Assembly (NCBI RefSeq): GCF_041595635.1
Contig: NZ_JBFHJW010000014.1
Coordinates: 8,472 to 72,471 of the forward strand
Source of the DNA: Labilibaculum sp041595635
GTDB taxonomy: Bacteria > Bacteroidota > Bacteroidia > Bacteroidales > Marinifilaceae
Length of the DNA: 64,000 nucleotides
Direction of reading: 5' to 3'
A program made the position numbers and the translations under genes. Shown here piece by piece: positions 17,841 to 26,541 of this stretch. The first letter of the stretch is position 1. Every line of letters begins with the position of its first letter. The notes below the pieces were generated by a model. The model was given only the letters and a program-made list of their open reading frames with translations, made no database searches and was not told the origin of the DNA.

Positions 17841-19958
17841 TTAAGATAAATCAATCCTAATCTGATCTCCCTTTTTAAAATAAGATCCTGGTCGAAGTGA
17901 TTGTTTTGCTACAGATCCAAGGCCACTCGCTTTCACCTTGAGTCCTACATTTTCAAGTATATACAAAGCATCCTGAATTCCCATTCCTTTTACATTGGGA
18001 ACCATAAACTTCTTTACTGTTCTGTATTTGTATTCTATAATTGAATCTTTTCGAGAAGTTATTACCCAATCGGAATCAATATCTTTATTGGCTACTTTAA
18101 TATTTAAATTGTCGAAAACCTCATCAAGATCTTTTTTATATCCATTTAATGAAACCGGAACTTTAGGTTCCAAACTAGCTTCGTCTACCTTAATGGGATG
18201 CATGGAATAACTCATTGCATACACTTTATCGGCAATTGTTTTAAAAACGGGTCCTGCCACTTGATTTCCGTAAAACCCTTTGGTTTTATTGGGACGATTG
18301 ATAACTACAATACATGAATACATGGGATCATCAGCAGGAAAATAGCCCACAAATGAAGCTTGGTAAACCTTTTCCTTATATCCCTTGTTCTTATCTGCAA
18401 TTTGTGCTGTCCCTGTTTTCCCTGCAATGGTATAATTGTGATTACGCAGATTTCTAGCCGTTCCTCGTAACACAACACCTTCCAACATATTCCTCACATT
18501 CTTAAGTGTTTCACTCGAGCAAATTCTAGATTTCAAAACCTCTTTATCAAAAGTTTGAATCACATCTCCGTGATACCTCAATTCCTTTACAAACAAAGGC
18601 TTCATCATTTTACCATTATTCGCAATTGCATTATAAAATGTAAGTGTTTGTAATGGTGTTTGCTTCACAGCATACCCAATCGACATCCAGGGCAAAGAAA
18701 CTCCCGACCATGATGGATCATCAGGATACCGTATACTAGGAACTCCTTCCCCTTTTATGGAGATTCCCAGTGGTTCGTTTAATCGAAATTCATAAAGACG
18801 ATTAATAAAATATCTTGGCTTGTTCTTATAGTGATCGTTTACCAATTTTGATATCCCAACATTGGAAGACTTTTCAAAAGCTTCCTGTACGCTAATTTTT
18901 CCAAAGCCGCCTACATGAGAATCGCGCATTTTTTCCTTGTAGTAACTATACACACCATTTCCTGTATCCACCGAGTCCATTGGTCCCACATAACCATCCT
19001 CAAACAAGGCCATGATGGATGCCAATTTAAAAGTTGAACCCGGTTCAGTTGCTTCTCCAACAGCATAATTATAATCTTCTTTATAGGATTGTGATGACTT
19101 ATCGAAACCCAAGTTAGCAATTGCTTTTATCGCACCAGTGTTCACTTCCATCAGCACAACCGAACCATGATCAGCATTATATTTTATCAACTGCTGCTCT
19201 AAAGCAGATTCAGCCACATCCTGATAGTTCACATCAATTGTTGTGATTAAGTCATTCCCATCCTTAGGTTCAACCAAATTAACAGGCAACCATCTGCCAG
19301 ATAATTTTTGAATGATACTAATTCCATCAACACCTTTCAAATCACTTTCAAAAGCCCCTTCGATACCAACTTTTCCAACCTGTTCTCCTTGTTCCCCTTC
19401 CAATAAATAACCAATAGTTCTATTGGCTAGATTTAAATGAGGTTGAATCCTTCTGTTTTCCTGCAAACAGATCAATCCTCCTTTATTTTGTCCCAAACGA
19501 AAAATTGGAAAGGTCTTTATTTTTTTAAGTCCATTGTAGTTGATTTTTCTTCGATTGATCAAGAAATATCGATTTGATTTGGTTCTATATTTAGCTTTCC
19601 AAAGCATGTTCCGATATTCATATTCCGATTTATCCTTAAAAAATCGCGACAAACAAAGTGCTAAGGAGTCTACATCAGAACGAAACAAAGAATCGGTTAA
19701 ACCGGCGGCACGAAAATCCATCCTGAGTTCATAGTAAGGCAATGAGCTCGCCAAAAGTCGTCCATCATCGGCACAAATATCTCCGCGGTTAGCTTGTACA
19801 ATCACATCACGTTGCGAAAGAGATTGTGCTTTACTTCGCCACTTATCTCCTTCGAACAATTGCAGGGCAACAACTCTTCCAACAATGAGTATTGCAACAA
19901 TCATTACCAAGGTATAGATTGCTCCAACCCGCCATATGATATCTTTTTTTATCTGCAC
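17841..19958 (-). CDS. ftsI: Septal penicillin-binding protein FtsI (PASTA-containing)
   Basis: The 705-residue class B PBP cross-links septal peptidoglycan. An N-terminal transmembrane helix (about 11-33) is followed by the PBP dimerisation domain with ANRGDICADDGRLLASS, then the transpeptidase with STFK (S-x-x-K, near 308), SSN (S-x-N) and GKTGTAQ (K-T-G). A single PASTA domain closes the protein, VPNVKGMGIQDALYILENVG onward. The start is GTG at 19958, sharing one base with the TAG stop of ftsL (TAGTG), a typical coupled arrangement. In gene order it corresponds to ftsI/spoVD of other dcw clusters. Confidence 0.94.
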   Translation of the reverse strand: MQIKKDIIWRVGAIYTLVMIVAILIVGRVVALQLFEGDKWRSKAQSLSQRDVIVQANRGDICADDGRLLASSLPYYELRMDFRAAGLTDSLFRSDVDSLALCLSRFFKDKSEYEYRNMLWKAKYRTKSNRYFLINRRKINYNGLKKIKTFPIFRLGQNKGGLICLQENRRIQPHLNLANRTIGYLLEGEQGEQVGKVGIEGAFESDLKGVDGISIIQKLSGRWLPVNLVEPKDGNDLITTIDVNYQDVAESALEQQLIKYNADHGSVVLMEVNTGAIKAIANLGFDKSSQSYKEDYNYAVGEATEPGSTFKLASIMALFEDGYVGPMDSVDTGNGVYSYYKEKMRDSHVGGFGKISVQEAFEKSSNVGISKLVNDHYKNKPRYFINRLYEFRLNEPLGISIKGEGVPSIRYPDDPSWSGVSLPWMSIGYAVKQTPLQTLTFYNAIANNGKMMKPLFVKELRYHGDVIQTFDKEVLKSRICSSETLKNVRNMLEGVVLRGTARNLRNHNYTIAGKTGTAQIADKNKGYKEKVYQASFVGYFPADDPMYSCIVVINRPNKTKGFYGNQVAGPVFKTIADKVYAMSYSMHPIKVDEASLEPKVPVSLNGYKKDLDEVFDNLNIKVANKDIDSDWVITSRKDSIIEYKYRTVKKFMVPNVKGMGIQDALYILENVGLKVKASGLGSVAKQSLRPGSYFKKGDQIRIDLS

Positions 19959-20341
19959 TACTTTTTTAAATATATTTTAATTGGAGGCTCGGTAGATTCA
20001 ACTAAATCGAGTCCTTCACTTTTCACACGTTTTACTACTTCCGATTGTTTACTCATGTACATTAAATCAGAGGCTGTTGTTATTGATTCAAATCGCAATT
20101 CTTTCAACTCTTTCTCCAAGCCAACCATATCACGATAAACCCGCTCGGAATGATAACGATTACTGATGTAAAAAATACCAAGAACCACTAAGAAAATAAT
20201 AAAAGGCAATTGTTGAACCACCTCTGTCTTCGTTAAAATACTCCCATCAATAACATCCTTGATTGAACCTGAAGAAATCTCTTTCAGCTCCTCACTAGGC
20301 TTGATAAATTCGTTGTATTTTTTTCGAAATTTAAACATCAA
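19958..20341 (-). CDS. ftsL: FtsL-like divisome protein
   Basis: A 127-residue bitopic protein with a basic-acidic cytoplasmic part, one transmembrane helix at about 46-62 (PFIIFLVVLGIFYISN) and a periplasmic segment RVYRDMVGLEKELKELRFE that looks like a short coiled coil. FtsL works with FtsB and FtsQ in activating septal synthesis. Similarity to proteobacterial FtsL is weak, so the call depends on topology and on its place between rsmH and ftsI. It starts directly after rsmH (no gap) and overlaps ftsI by one base. Confidence 0.82.
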   Translation of the reverse strand: MMFKFRKKYNEFIKPSEELKEISSGSIKDVIDGSILTKTEVVQQLPFIIFLVVLGIFYISNRYHSERVYRDMVGLEKELKELRFESITTASDLMYMSKQSEVVKRVKSEGLDLVESTEPPIKIYLKK

Positions 20342-21247
20342 TTATTTTACTTTAGGTTGAGCAATTCGAAGCTTTGCGCTCCGAGCTCGTCCATTTAACT
20401 CTATTTCATTTTCATCTGGAAGAATTACCTTTCGGTTTACAGCTAAAAGTGGTGTTTGAACATTTCCAAAGAAATCTTTCTCTGCACTCCCCTCAAATTT
20501 TCCATCGCGAATAAAATTCTTCACCAATCTATCTTCTAAAGAATGGTAAGTAATCACCACCAATCTACCATCAGGTTTCAAAACATCCGCAGATTGCATT
20601 AGCATTTCTTTCAAAACATCCATTTCCTGATTTACCTCGATTCGGATAGCCTGAAACACCTGCGCCAAATATTTATGCTCTTTAAACTTTGGGGTACAGG
20701 GAGCAATAACTTCTTTAAAATCCTGAATTGTAGAGAACTGATTTTCTTTTCGATGATTCTCGATTAAACGAACTAGTTTTCCTGGATTTTTAACTTCTCC
20801 ATAATATTTAAAGATCCGAAACAAATCCTCTGCGGAATATTCATTCAATAAATCAGCAGCTGTAAAACCCGAATCCTGATTCATTCTCATATCCAATTCG
20901 CCATCAAAACGAAAAGAGAACCCTCGTTCAGCAACATCAAATTCGTGAGAAGAAACCCCAAGATCGGCCAAAATCCCATCAACTTTAGGGTAGCCTAAAT
21001 ATTTTATGAAATTTTTAAAATATCTGAAATTATGCCGAACAAAAATAAATCGATCGTCCTTAGGTACATTATTTTCCGCATCAACATCCTGATCAAAACC
21101 AATTAACTTCCCTGTTGTAAGGTGTTTTAAAATTTCTCTTGAATGTCCTCCTCCTCCAAAAGTAAGATCCACATAGATCCCATCTGGCTTAATATTCAAC
21201 CCATCAATACTCTCTCCAAGCAAAACTGGAACATGATATGTACTCAT
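20342..21247 (-). CDS. rsmH: 16S rRNA (cytosine-1402-N4)-methyltransferase RsmH
   Basis: The approximately 301-residue AdoMet-dependent enzyme methylates C1402 of 16S rRNA. Family motifs are YHVPVLLGESI at the start, DLTFGGGGHSREIL (AdoMet loop), GILADLGVSSHEFD, RGFSFRFDGELDMRM and VVITYHSLEDRLVKNF, ending with RARSAKLRIA. I placed the start at the ATG at 21245-21247 because the family begins about here. An upstream TTG at 21304 would add 19 residues of unrelated sequence. The gene follows mraZ by 57 bases and is the second gene of the dcw cluster. Confidence 0.95.
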   Translation of the reverse strand: MSTYHVPVLLGESIDGLNIKPDGIYVDLTFGGGGHSREILKHLTTGKLIGFDQDVDAENNVPKDDRFIFVRHNFRYFKNFIKYLGYPKVDGILADLGVSSHEFDVAERGFSFRFDGELDMRMNQDSGFTAADLLNEYSAEDLFRIFKYYGEVKNPGKLVRLIENHRKENQFSTIQDFKEVIAPCTPKFKEHKYLAQVFQAIRIEVNQEMDVLKEMLMQSADVLKPDGRLVVITYHSLEDRLVKNFIRDGKFEGSAEKDFFGNVQTPLLAVNRKVILPDENEIELNGRARSAKLRIAQPKVK

Positions 21248-21304
21248 TTTTTTATCTTTTAATTGTAGCACAAAGAAACAACAATCAATACTCCTATTCA
21301 ACAA

Positions 21305-21766
21305 TTACTCATCATTTGAATCGCCACCTAAGATCTCATCCGCCATATTGCTAAATCCCTCTTGTCCCAGAGCAGATTTTTCGTATGCTTCGGTATCCCA
21401 AATTTCTATTTTCCCATCTTGTCCTGCTAAGGTCAGATCTTTTGAAAAACCAGCAAACTCATAAAATTTTTTAGGAATCAGAATTCGTCCATTTCCATCG
21501 ATTAAAACTTCAGCTGTGCCTCTGAAAAACTCACGTAAGAATCCCGCATGTTTCTTATTAAATGGATTTACCTTTGCTCTCACAAGTTCAGTTTGCTTTT
21601 CCCATTCTGAAATAGAGTAGAGATCTAAGCATTTTTCGTACAAATTTTTCCGCAAAACACAGCGACTCTCCGAACCTCCATTTAGGAGTTTCCGAAAGGA
21701 AGAAGGCAGTAAAACCCGCCCTTTAGCATCCATTCTACAAGGATAATCGCCTATAAATGTTATCAT
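21305..21766 (-). CDS. mraZ: Transcriptional regulator MraZ
   Basis: A 153-residue protein with two AbrB-like swapped-hairpin domains, each with its DxKGR-type signature: MDAKGRVLLPSSFRKLL near 12-28 and IDGNGRILIPKKFYEFA near 90-106. MraZ binds direct repeats in its own promoter and controls the dcw operon, usually as a repressor. It is first in this 15-gene minus-strand cluster. Three boxes matching its recognition sequence lie just upstream (21809-21866). It ends 57 bases before rsmH. Confidence 0.96.
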   Translation of the reverse strand: MITFIGDYPCRMDAKGRVLLPSSFRKLLNGGSESRCVLRKNLYEKCLDLYSISEWEKQTELVRAKVNPFNKKHAGFLREFFRGTAEVLIDGNGRILIPKKFYEFAGFSKDLTLAGQDGKIEIWDTEAYEKSALGQEGFSNMADEILGGDSNDE

Positions 21767-21808
21767 TGGAAAAATTAATTTACAATTGTAAAATTAGAGA
21801 AAATTTTA

Positions 21809-21866
21809 CCCACTTTCAACCACATCCTCCCACTTTTATGGTTTTGTTAATAACTTTTCCCACTTT
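21809..21866 (-). promoter_or_regulatory. Putative MraZ operator: three AAAGTGGG boxes
   Basis: On the minus strand the octamer AAAGTGGG occurs three times, at + coordinates 21809-21816, 21829-21836 and 21859-21866 (read there as CCCACTTT). The steps are 20 and 30 bases, so all face the same side of the helix, and a degenerate box (5 of 8) sits in register at 21819. TGGG-type repeats at 10-base periodicity are the known MraZ target. The boxes lie 43-100 bases upstream of the mraZ start and share the gap with the divergent acyltransferase gene. A weak -7 box, TACAATTG, lies at 21790-21783. Confidence 0.8.
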
Positions 21867-21974
21867 ATTCAACTAATTATTATTCAAGCATATCGATATT
21901 GATGAAAAAAGGAAGGATATGAATGCGAGAAAATTGCGATATTTGCAAGCAGGATTAACCCATTTTAGAATTTT

Positions 21975-22811
21975 ATGCAAAAAGAAAACACAAGCGAAGA
22001 CTATTTAAAAATTGACATCGAAAAAGTTTTTGCAAGCAAAAGTGAGAAGGTTTCAAAGCTACTTCCTGGATTTATCATCCGCTACCTAAAAGGAATCATT
22101 CATCAAGAAGAGCTCAACGAATTTTTATCGAAAAACTACCAAAAACAAGGTATAGAATTCGCTGATAGTGTTCTACAGGAACTTGACATTACTTTTGAAA
22201 TTAAAGGACTTGAAAACATCGAGCAAGACGGACGATACATATTTGCATCCAATCATCCTCTGGGTGGTCCTGATGGCATTATACTAATCAGTATTTTTGG
22301 AAAATATTTTCCAAGAATCAGATTCTTCGTAAACGACATTCTGATGAATATAAAGAATTTATCAGATGTGTTTGTTCCAATCAACAAGCATGGAGGGCAG
22401 GCCAAAGAAGCTGCCATAATAATTGAAGCAGCCTACCAATCGGACGCAACAATACTTACTTTCCCAGCAGGACTAGTCTCTCGCAAACAAAAAGGCATCA
22501 TTAAAGATTTGGATTGGAAAAAAAGTTTTATCGCGAAAGCTAAAAAACATAAACGCGATATTGTTCCCATTCATATCGATGGTCGAAACTCTAATTTTTT
22601 CTACAACCTTGCGAATCTTAGGAAGTTTCTTCGAATAAAATCTAATTTGGAAATGTTATATTTGCCTAATGAATTATTCAAACAGCGAGGAAAAAAATTC
22701 ACTGTTACCATTGGCAAACCTATCCCATATCAAACCTTTGACAAAAGTCTCTCGTACGATAAATGGGCTGAAAAAATAAAAAAGGAAACTTACAAATTGA
22801 CGGATCAATAA
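21975..22811 (+). CDS. glsA: PlsC-type O-acyltransferase, probable glycine-lipid GlsA
   Basis: A 278-residue member of the LPLAT/PlsC superfamily. The block I motif is in ASNHPLGGPDG (N-H-x4-D, about residue 91), and block III-like TFPAGLVSRK is near 172 followed by IVPIHIDGRNS (block IV). It resembles hemolysin-associated acyltransferases of Bacteroidota. The next gene is an OlsB-type N-acyltransferase. In Bacteroides this pair (GlsB and GlsA) makes glycine lipids, with GlsA adding the ester-linked second acyl chain. That role is inferred from family and pairing. Ornithine-lipid or phospholipid acylation remains possible. Confidence 0.72.
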   Translation: MQKENTSEDYLKIDIEKVFASKSEKVSKLLPGFIIRYLKGIIHQEELNEFLSKNYQKQGIEFADSVLQELDITFEIKGLENIEQDGRYIFASNHPLGGPDGIILISIFGKYFPRIRFFVNDILMNIKNLSDVFVPINKHGGQAKEAAIIIEAAYQSDATILTFPAGLVSRKQKGIIKDLDWKKSFIAKAKKHKRDIVPIHIDGRNSNFFYNLANLRKFLRIKSNLEMLYLPNELFKQRGKKFTVTIGKPIPYQTFDKSLSYDKWAEKIKKETYKLTDQ

Positions 22812-22861
22812 TATTCTCAATATGAAAATTCTATGCATTTCATCAAATTTTTAATGCTAAG

Positions 22862-22895
22862 TTTGTCATTATTACCCATAATGTAAGTATTTTTG
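22862..22895 (+). promoter_or_regulatory. Candidate internal promoter before glsB
   Basis: TTTG at 22862-22865 and TATTTTTG at 22888-22895 match the two halves of the Bacteroidota promoter, with a spacer of 22 bases that is slightly long. A start near 22902 fits the ATG at 22959 and argues against the upstream TTG at 22893 as start codon. Confidence 0.4.
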
Positions 22896-22958
22896 CTCTT
22901 CGATTTTAGTAAAAAACCAAGTAATTTAATAACCCTCACAAAAGGACCAATAAACTTA

Positions 22959-23939
22959 ATGATGAAAGAAATTATTCCCCCTGTATCGCGAGAGGAACTT
23001 GAAAAGGAGCTTACAGAAGAAAGATTTGTACGCAAAACCAACAAGGGATCGAATGAAATCTACTGCTTTACTCATCAAGATTCTCCGAATTTAATGAGAG
23101 AAGTTGGCCGATTACGTGAAATAACCTTCCGTAAAGCTGGTGGAGGTACAGGTAAAGAAATTGACATTGATGATTTTGATTTGGATGAAAAACCTTACCA
23201 TCAATTAATTGTTTGGGATCCTAAAGCAAAAGAAATCCTTGGAGGATACCGTTATATTTTATGCAAAGATGCTCCTCGTGATGCGAATGGAGATATTTAT
23301 TTGGCAACTTCCCGATTATTTAACTTTTCTGATAAATTCAAAAAAGAATACATGCCACATATGATTGAACTTGGCCGTTCTTTTGTTCAGCCAGAATATC
23401 AATCAATCAGAAAAGGTCGTAAAAGTTTGTACGCATTAGATAATTTATGGGATGGACTAGGAGCCTTGATTGTTGACTATCCTGAAATTAAATATTTCTT
23501 TGGCAAGGTAACAATGTATCCCGATTACAATCGTGATGCTCGTAATCACATTCTATATTTCATGAACAAGATGTTTAGCGATCCAGAAAAGCTAGCCACT
23601 CCAACAATACCTTTGATCACGAATATGGACACAGAGCAATTGAGTAAAGACTTCTGCAAAGATAGCTTCGAGGAAAACTATAAAGTTTTATCGCAGAACG
23701 TTCGTAAAAATGGAGAAAATGTTCCTCCTCTTATCAATGCTTACATGGGACTATCGCCTACAATGAAATGCTTTGGAACGGCTATAAACACTCACTTTGG
23801 AGATGTTGAGGAAACAGGAATCATGATTACCATTGCAGATGTTTACGAAAACAAGAAAGACAGACACATATCCTCTTATCTTTCTTTGCTACACATCAAA
23901 TTCCCTAAAAGAAAGTTAAATATTTTCAAAAAGAAATAA
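22959..23939 (+). CDS. glsB: GNAT-fold N-acyltransferase, probable glycine-lipid GlsB
   Basis: About 326 residues from the ATG at 22959, where a second ATG follows immediately. The protein has the OlsB/hemolysin-type acyl-ACP N-acyltransferase pattern: MREVGRLREITFRKAGGG, then WDPKAKEILGGYRY, and MIELGRSFVQPEYQ. A C-terminal region with FGTAINTHFGDVEETGIMI follows. Such enzymes put a 3-hydroxy fatty acid onto an amino-acid amine. Together with the upstream PlsC-like gene this suggests glycine-lipid synthesis as known in Bacteroides. The head group cannot be read from the sequence. Confidence 0.74.
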   Translation: MMKEIIPPVSREELEKELTEERFVRKTNKGSNEIYCFTHQDSPNLMREVGRLREITFRKAGGGTGKEIDIDDFDLDEKPYHQLIVWDPKAKEILGGYRYILCKDAPRDANGDIYLATSRLFNFSDKFKKEYMPHMIELGRSFVQPEYQSIRKGRKSLYALDNLWDGLGALIVDYPEIKYFFGKVTMYPDYNRDARNHILYFMNKMFSDPEKLATPTIPLITNMDTEQLSKDFCKDSFEENYKVLSQNVRKNGENVPPLINAYMGLSPTMKCFGTAINTHFGDVEETGIMITIADVYENKKDRHISSYLSLLHIKFPKRKLNIFKKK

Positions 23940-23943
23940 ATTC

Positions 23944-23971
23944 AAAAGCATCCCACACTGGATGCTTTTTT
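23944..23971 (+). terminator. Intrinsic terminator after glsB
   Basis: AAAAGCATCC (23944-23953) pairs with GGATGCTTTT (23960-23969) around CACACT. The run of T is included in the right arm. It starts four bases after the stop codon. Confidence 0.85.
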
Positions 23972-23972
23972 C

Positions 23973-24008
23973 AAAAAAAAAGAAACCCGTCTTTTGCAAG
24001 ACGGGTTT
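23973..24008 (-). terminator. Intrinsic terminator after purF-like gene
   Basis: AAACCCGTCTT (23983-23993) pairs with AAGACGGGTTT (23998-24008) around a 4-base loop. The A-run 23973-23981 gives nine U residues on the minus strand. It faces the glsB terminator, so the two convergent genes each have their own. Confidence 0.88.
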
Positions 24009-24029
24009 TTAACTTATATAAAATTCTTA

Positions 24030-25931
24030 TTAGTAAGACCTCTTATCCTTTCCTTCGCAATAGTTAATGAATGAAGTATTAACCACTTTATTTCCCCCTG
24101 GCGTTGGATAATTTCCTGTAAAATACCAATCACCTGTATTCTCAGGACAAGCTGAATGAAGATTATCAACAGTTTGATAAACAATATTCACCTCAGCATC
24201 CATCACTTCTGGAGTTAGTAAAACAGCAATTTTATCTGAAATTTCCTCTGGCGTAAACGGCTTATAAATCTCTTTCACATAGTTTACAACCTCTTCCTTA
24301 GGCAAATTTTCCTGCGCTTTACACTTCCTATAGGTCTCCTCGATAATACTCTCCATACCCTGTTCCTTTAACATGGCAATTGCAGCATTAAACGCAATAA
24401 ATTCTCCCATACGAGTCATATCAATTCCATAACAATCGGGGTAACGAATTTGAGGCGCAGAAGACACAATAACAATTTTTTTAGGATGAAGGCGATCTAA
24501 AATTCGCAGAATACTTTGTTTTAGAGTTGTTCCCCTCACAATTGAATCATCAATAACAACCAAATTATCCTCTTGATTTTTAACAATTCCATAAGTAACA
24601 TCATAAACATGCCCCACTAAATCATCACGCCCTTCATCATTCGATATGAAAGTTCTCATTTTCACATCCTTAATAGCAATTTTCTCAACCCTTGGCTCAA
24701 CCGAGATAATTTCCTGAAGTTTTTCCTCAGTCCAGCTTCCATTCAGTTCATGAATTTGTTGTTTTTTAAGCTCCGTCAGATGCTTTCTCACCCCTTCCAT
24801 CATTCCATAAAATGCAGTCTCGGCAGTATTAGGAATAAATGAAAATACCGTATTCTTAACATCATGACCAACAGATTCTAAAATGGCAGGAGTCAACAAT
24901 TCGCCCAATTTTTTTCTTTCTTTATAGATATCCTTATCACTTCCTCTGGAAAAATAAATTCTCTCAAACGAACATGATCTTCTCTTCTGAGCAACCCTTA
25001 CTGGCACCTCTGCAACCTCGCCATCTTTCTTTACAATCACGGCATTTCCAGGAGCTATCTCTTTAATCGTATTGGCACGAACATTTAAAGCCGTTTGAAT
25101 AACTGGTCGCTCCGAGGCTACTACTACAATTTCATCATCCTGATAATAGTATGCCGGGCGAATTCCCCAAGGGTCTCGCATCACGAAAGAGTCTCCATGA
25201 CCAAACATTCCTGCAATAGAATATCCTCCATCCCAATCTCTACTGGCGCCAGAAAGAATTTTCTGAATATCAATATTTTTTTCTATTTGTGGCGAAATTT
25301 CCCGATTCGATAAACCATCATTTTTATATTGGCGAAACAACATCTGATTTTCCTCATCTAAATAATGGCCCACTTTTTCGAGTATTGTAACAGTATCAGT
25401 ATAATTTTTGGGATGTTGACCTAAACCTACTAACAAATCAAAAAGCTCATCAACATTGGTCAGGTTAAAATTTCCCGCCAATACTAAATTTCTCGATTTC
25501 CAGTTATTTTCTCTCATTACAGGATGAACAAAATCAATACTATTTCGTCCAAAGGTTCCATAACGAAGATGACCTAGATATACTTCACCAGCATATGGCA
25601 GATTTTCTTTCGCCCAAACTGGATCATTAAATTTTTCTGGATATTTTGCCTCAGCATCTGCAAGCTCCTTATAAACATTCTCAAAAACCTCCTTTATTGG
25701 CTGATCACTACATGAGCGCTCTCTATAAATGTATTTATTTCCAGGAGGCACATCCAATTTTAATCCAACAACTCCAGCTCCTTCCTGTCCTCGATTGTGT
25801 TGTTTTTCCATCAATAGATAGAGCTTTTGAATACCATATCTCCAAGATCCATATTTTTCCTGATAGTACTCAAGAGGCTTTAGCAATCGAATCATTGCTA
25901 TCCCGCACTCGTGCTTTAGTTGGTCACTCAT
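24030..25931 (-). CDS. purF: Amidophosphoribosyltransferase-like (PurF family) protein
   Basis: A 633-residue protein with an N-terminal class II glutamine amidotransferase domain, whose nucleophile would be Cys9 (HECGIAM) after removal of an eight-residue propeptide. It is followed by a phosphoribosyltransferase domain with the PRPP loop LVVIDDSIVRGTTLKQS near 472-488. RDPWGIRPAYYY and PNTAETAFYGMMEGV are recognisable PurF phrases. PurF makes phosphoribosylamine, the first purine intermediate. It is about 130 residues longer than E. coli PurF, with extra segments in the glutaminase half and at the C-terminus, a form found in Bacteroidota. It may be a PurF variant rather than the main enzyme. 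Confidence 0.8.
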   Translation of the reverse strand: MSDQLKHECGIAMIRLLKPLEYYQEKYGSWRYGIQKLYLLMEKQHNRGQEGAGVVGLKLDVPPGNKYIYRERSCSDQPIKEVFENVYKELADAEAKYPEKFNDPVWAKENLPYAGEVYLGHLRYGTFGRNSIDFVHPVMRENNWKSRNLVLAGNFNLTNVDELFDLLVGLGQHPKNYTDTVTILEKVGHYLDEENQMLFRQYKNDGLSNREISPQIEKNIDIQKILSGASRDWDGGYSIAGMFGHGDSFVMRDPWGIRPAYYYQDDEIVVVASERPVIQTALNVRANTIKEIAPGNAVIVKKDGEVAEVPVRVAQKRRSCSFERIYFSRGSDKDIYKERKKLGELLTPAILESVGHDVKNTVFSFIPNTAETAFYGMMEGVRKHLTELKKQQIHELNGSWTEEKLQEIISVEPRVEKIAIKDVKMRTFISNDEGRDDLVGHVYDVTYGIVKNQEDNLVVIDDSIVRGTTLKQSILRILDRLHPKKIVIVSSAPQIRYPDCYGIDMTRMGEFIAFNAAIAMLKEQGMESIIEETYRKCKAQENLPKEEVVNYVKEIYKPFTPEEISDKIAVLLTPEVMDAEVNIVYQTVDNLHSACPENTGDWYFTGNYPTPGGNKVVNTSFINYCEGKDKRSY

Positions 25932-25969
25932 TCCTTAACTGCTTAAATGGTTATTTAGTTTGTATCATT

Positions 25970-26467
25970 TTAATTATCATCTTCCTCCAAAACAACATTC
26001 TCAAACTCCCGCTCGATGGGTTCTAATTCAGAAAATAAAATATAAGTTTTCACCGGATAAGAATTCGGAAAAAACTGTAAACAAGCTTTATCAAGCTCGA
26101 TGGACTCAATCTTACTACGGAAGTTTCCAACATAGACTCTAAAATCGGGTGCTTTATAAACAACATAAGCCCTTTCTTCGGGAAACAACTCATTAAATTC
26201 TCCTTTAATCTGAAATGCTTTTTCCCTATCAGTACTTCCTCCTGAAAAAATCTGAATTCTATATCCTGAAAACCCCGCATTACTAGTATTAATCATTTTA
26301 TCCGTTTCAAGTAATTCTTTGATTCGAACATCCTGAATAATATTAACTTTTCCTGGGGAATTGATATTTTTCCCTTGACTCAATACTTCATTCTGCCCAA
26401 CCTGAGCATTTGATGAGACTATTGATAGAATAAAAAAAGATAAAATTACTAATTTAACGTACTGCAT
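25970..26467 (-). CDS. Secreted SPOR-domain protein
   Basis: A 165-residue protein with an N-terminal signal peptide (about residues 1-21, LVILSFFILSIVSSNAQ) and a C-terminal SPOR domain, GYRIQIFSGGSTDREKAF to YRVYVGNF-like residues (DFRVYVGNFRSKIES). SPOR domains bind denuded septal glycan, so the protein is probably periplasmic and concentrated at division sites. It lies 38 bases upstream of the purF-like gene on the same strand, which may be read from the same transcript. No catalytic domain is present. Confidence 0.85.
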   Translation of the reverse strand: MQYVKLVILSFFILSIVSSNAQVGQNEVLSQGKNINSPGKVNIIQDVRIKELLETDKMINTSNAGFSGYRIQIFSGGSTDREKAFQIKGEFNELFPEERAYVVYKAPDFRVYVGNFRSKIESIELDKACLQFFPNSYPVKTYILFSELEPIEREFENVVLEEDDN

Positions 26468-26541
26468 TTTTTAAATTTATCAACACCTTTAAAAAAGCTA
26501 TGCTTTTATGATGTCTGTTTTTATTGATACTTTATTCCAAT

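Noticed and set aside
21248..21304. TTG start extending RsmH by 19 residues
   Set aside because: The family begins at the ATG at 21247 (YHVPVLL follows), and the extra part MLNRSIDCCFFVLQLKDKK has no counterpart.
22893..22958. TTG start extending the GNAT acyltransferase by 22 residues
   Set aside because: It overlaps a TATTTTTG promoter box, and the ATG at 22959 fits the family start better.
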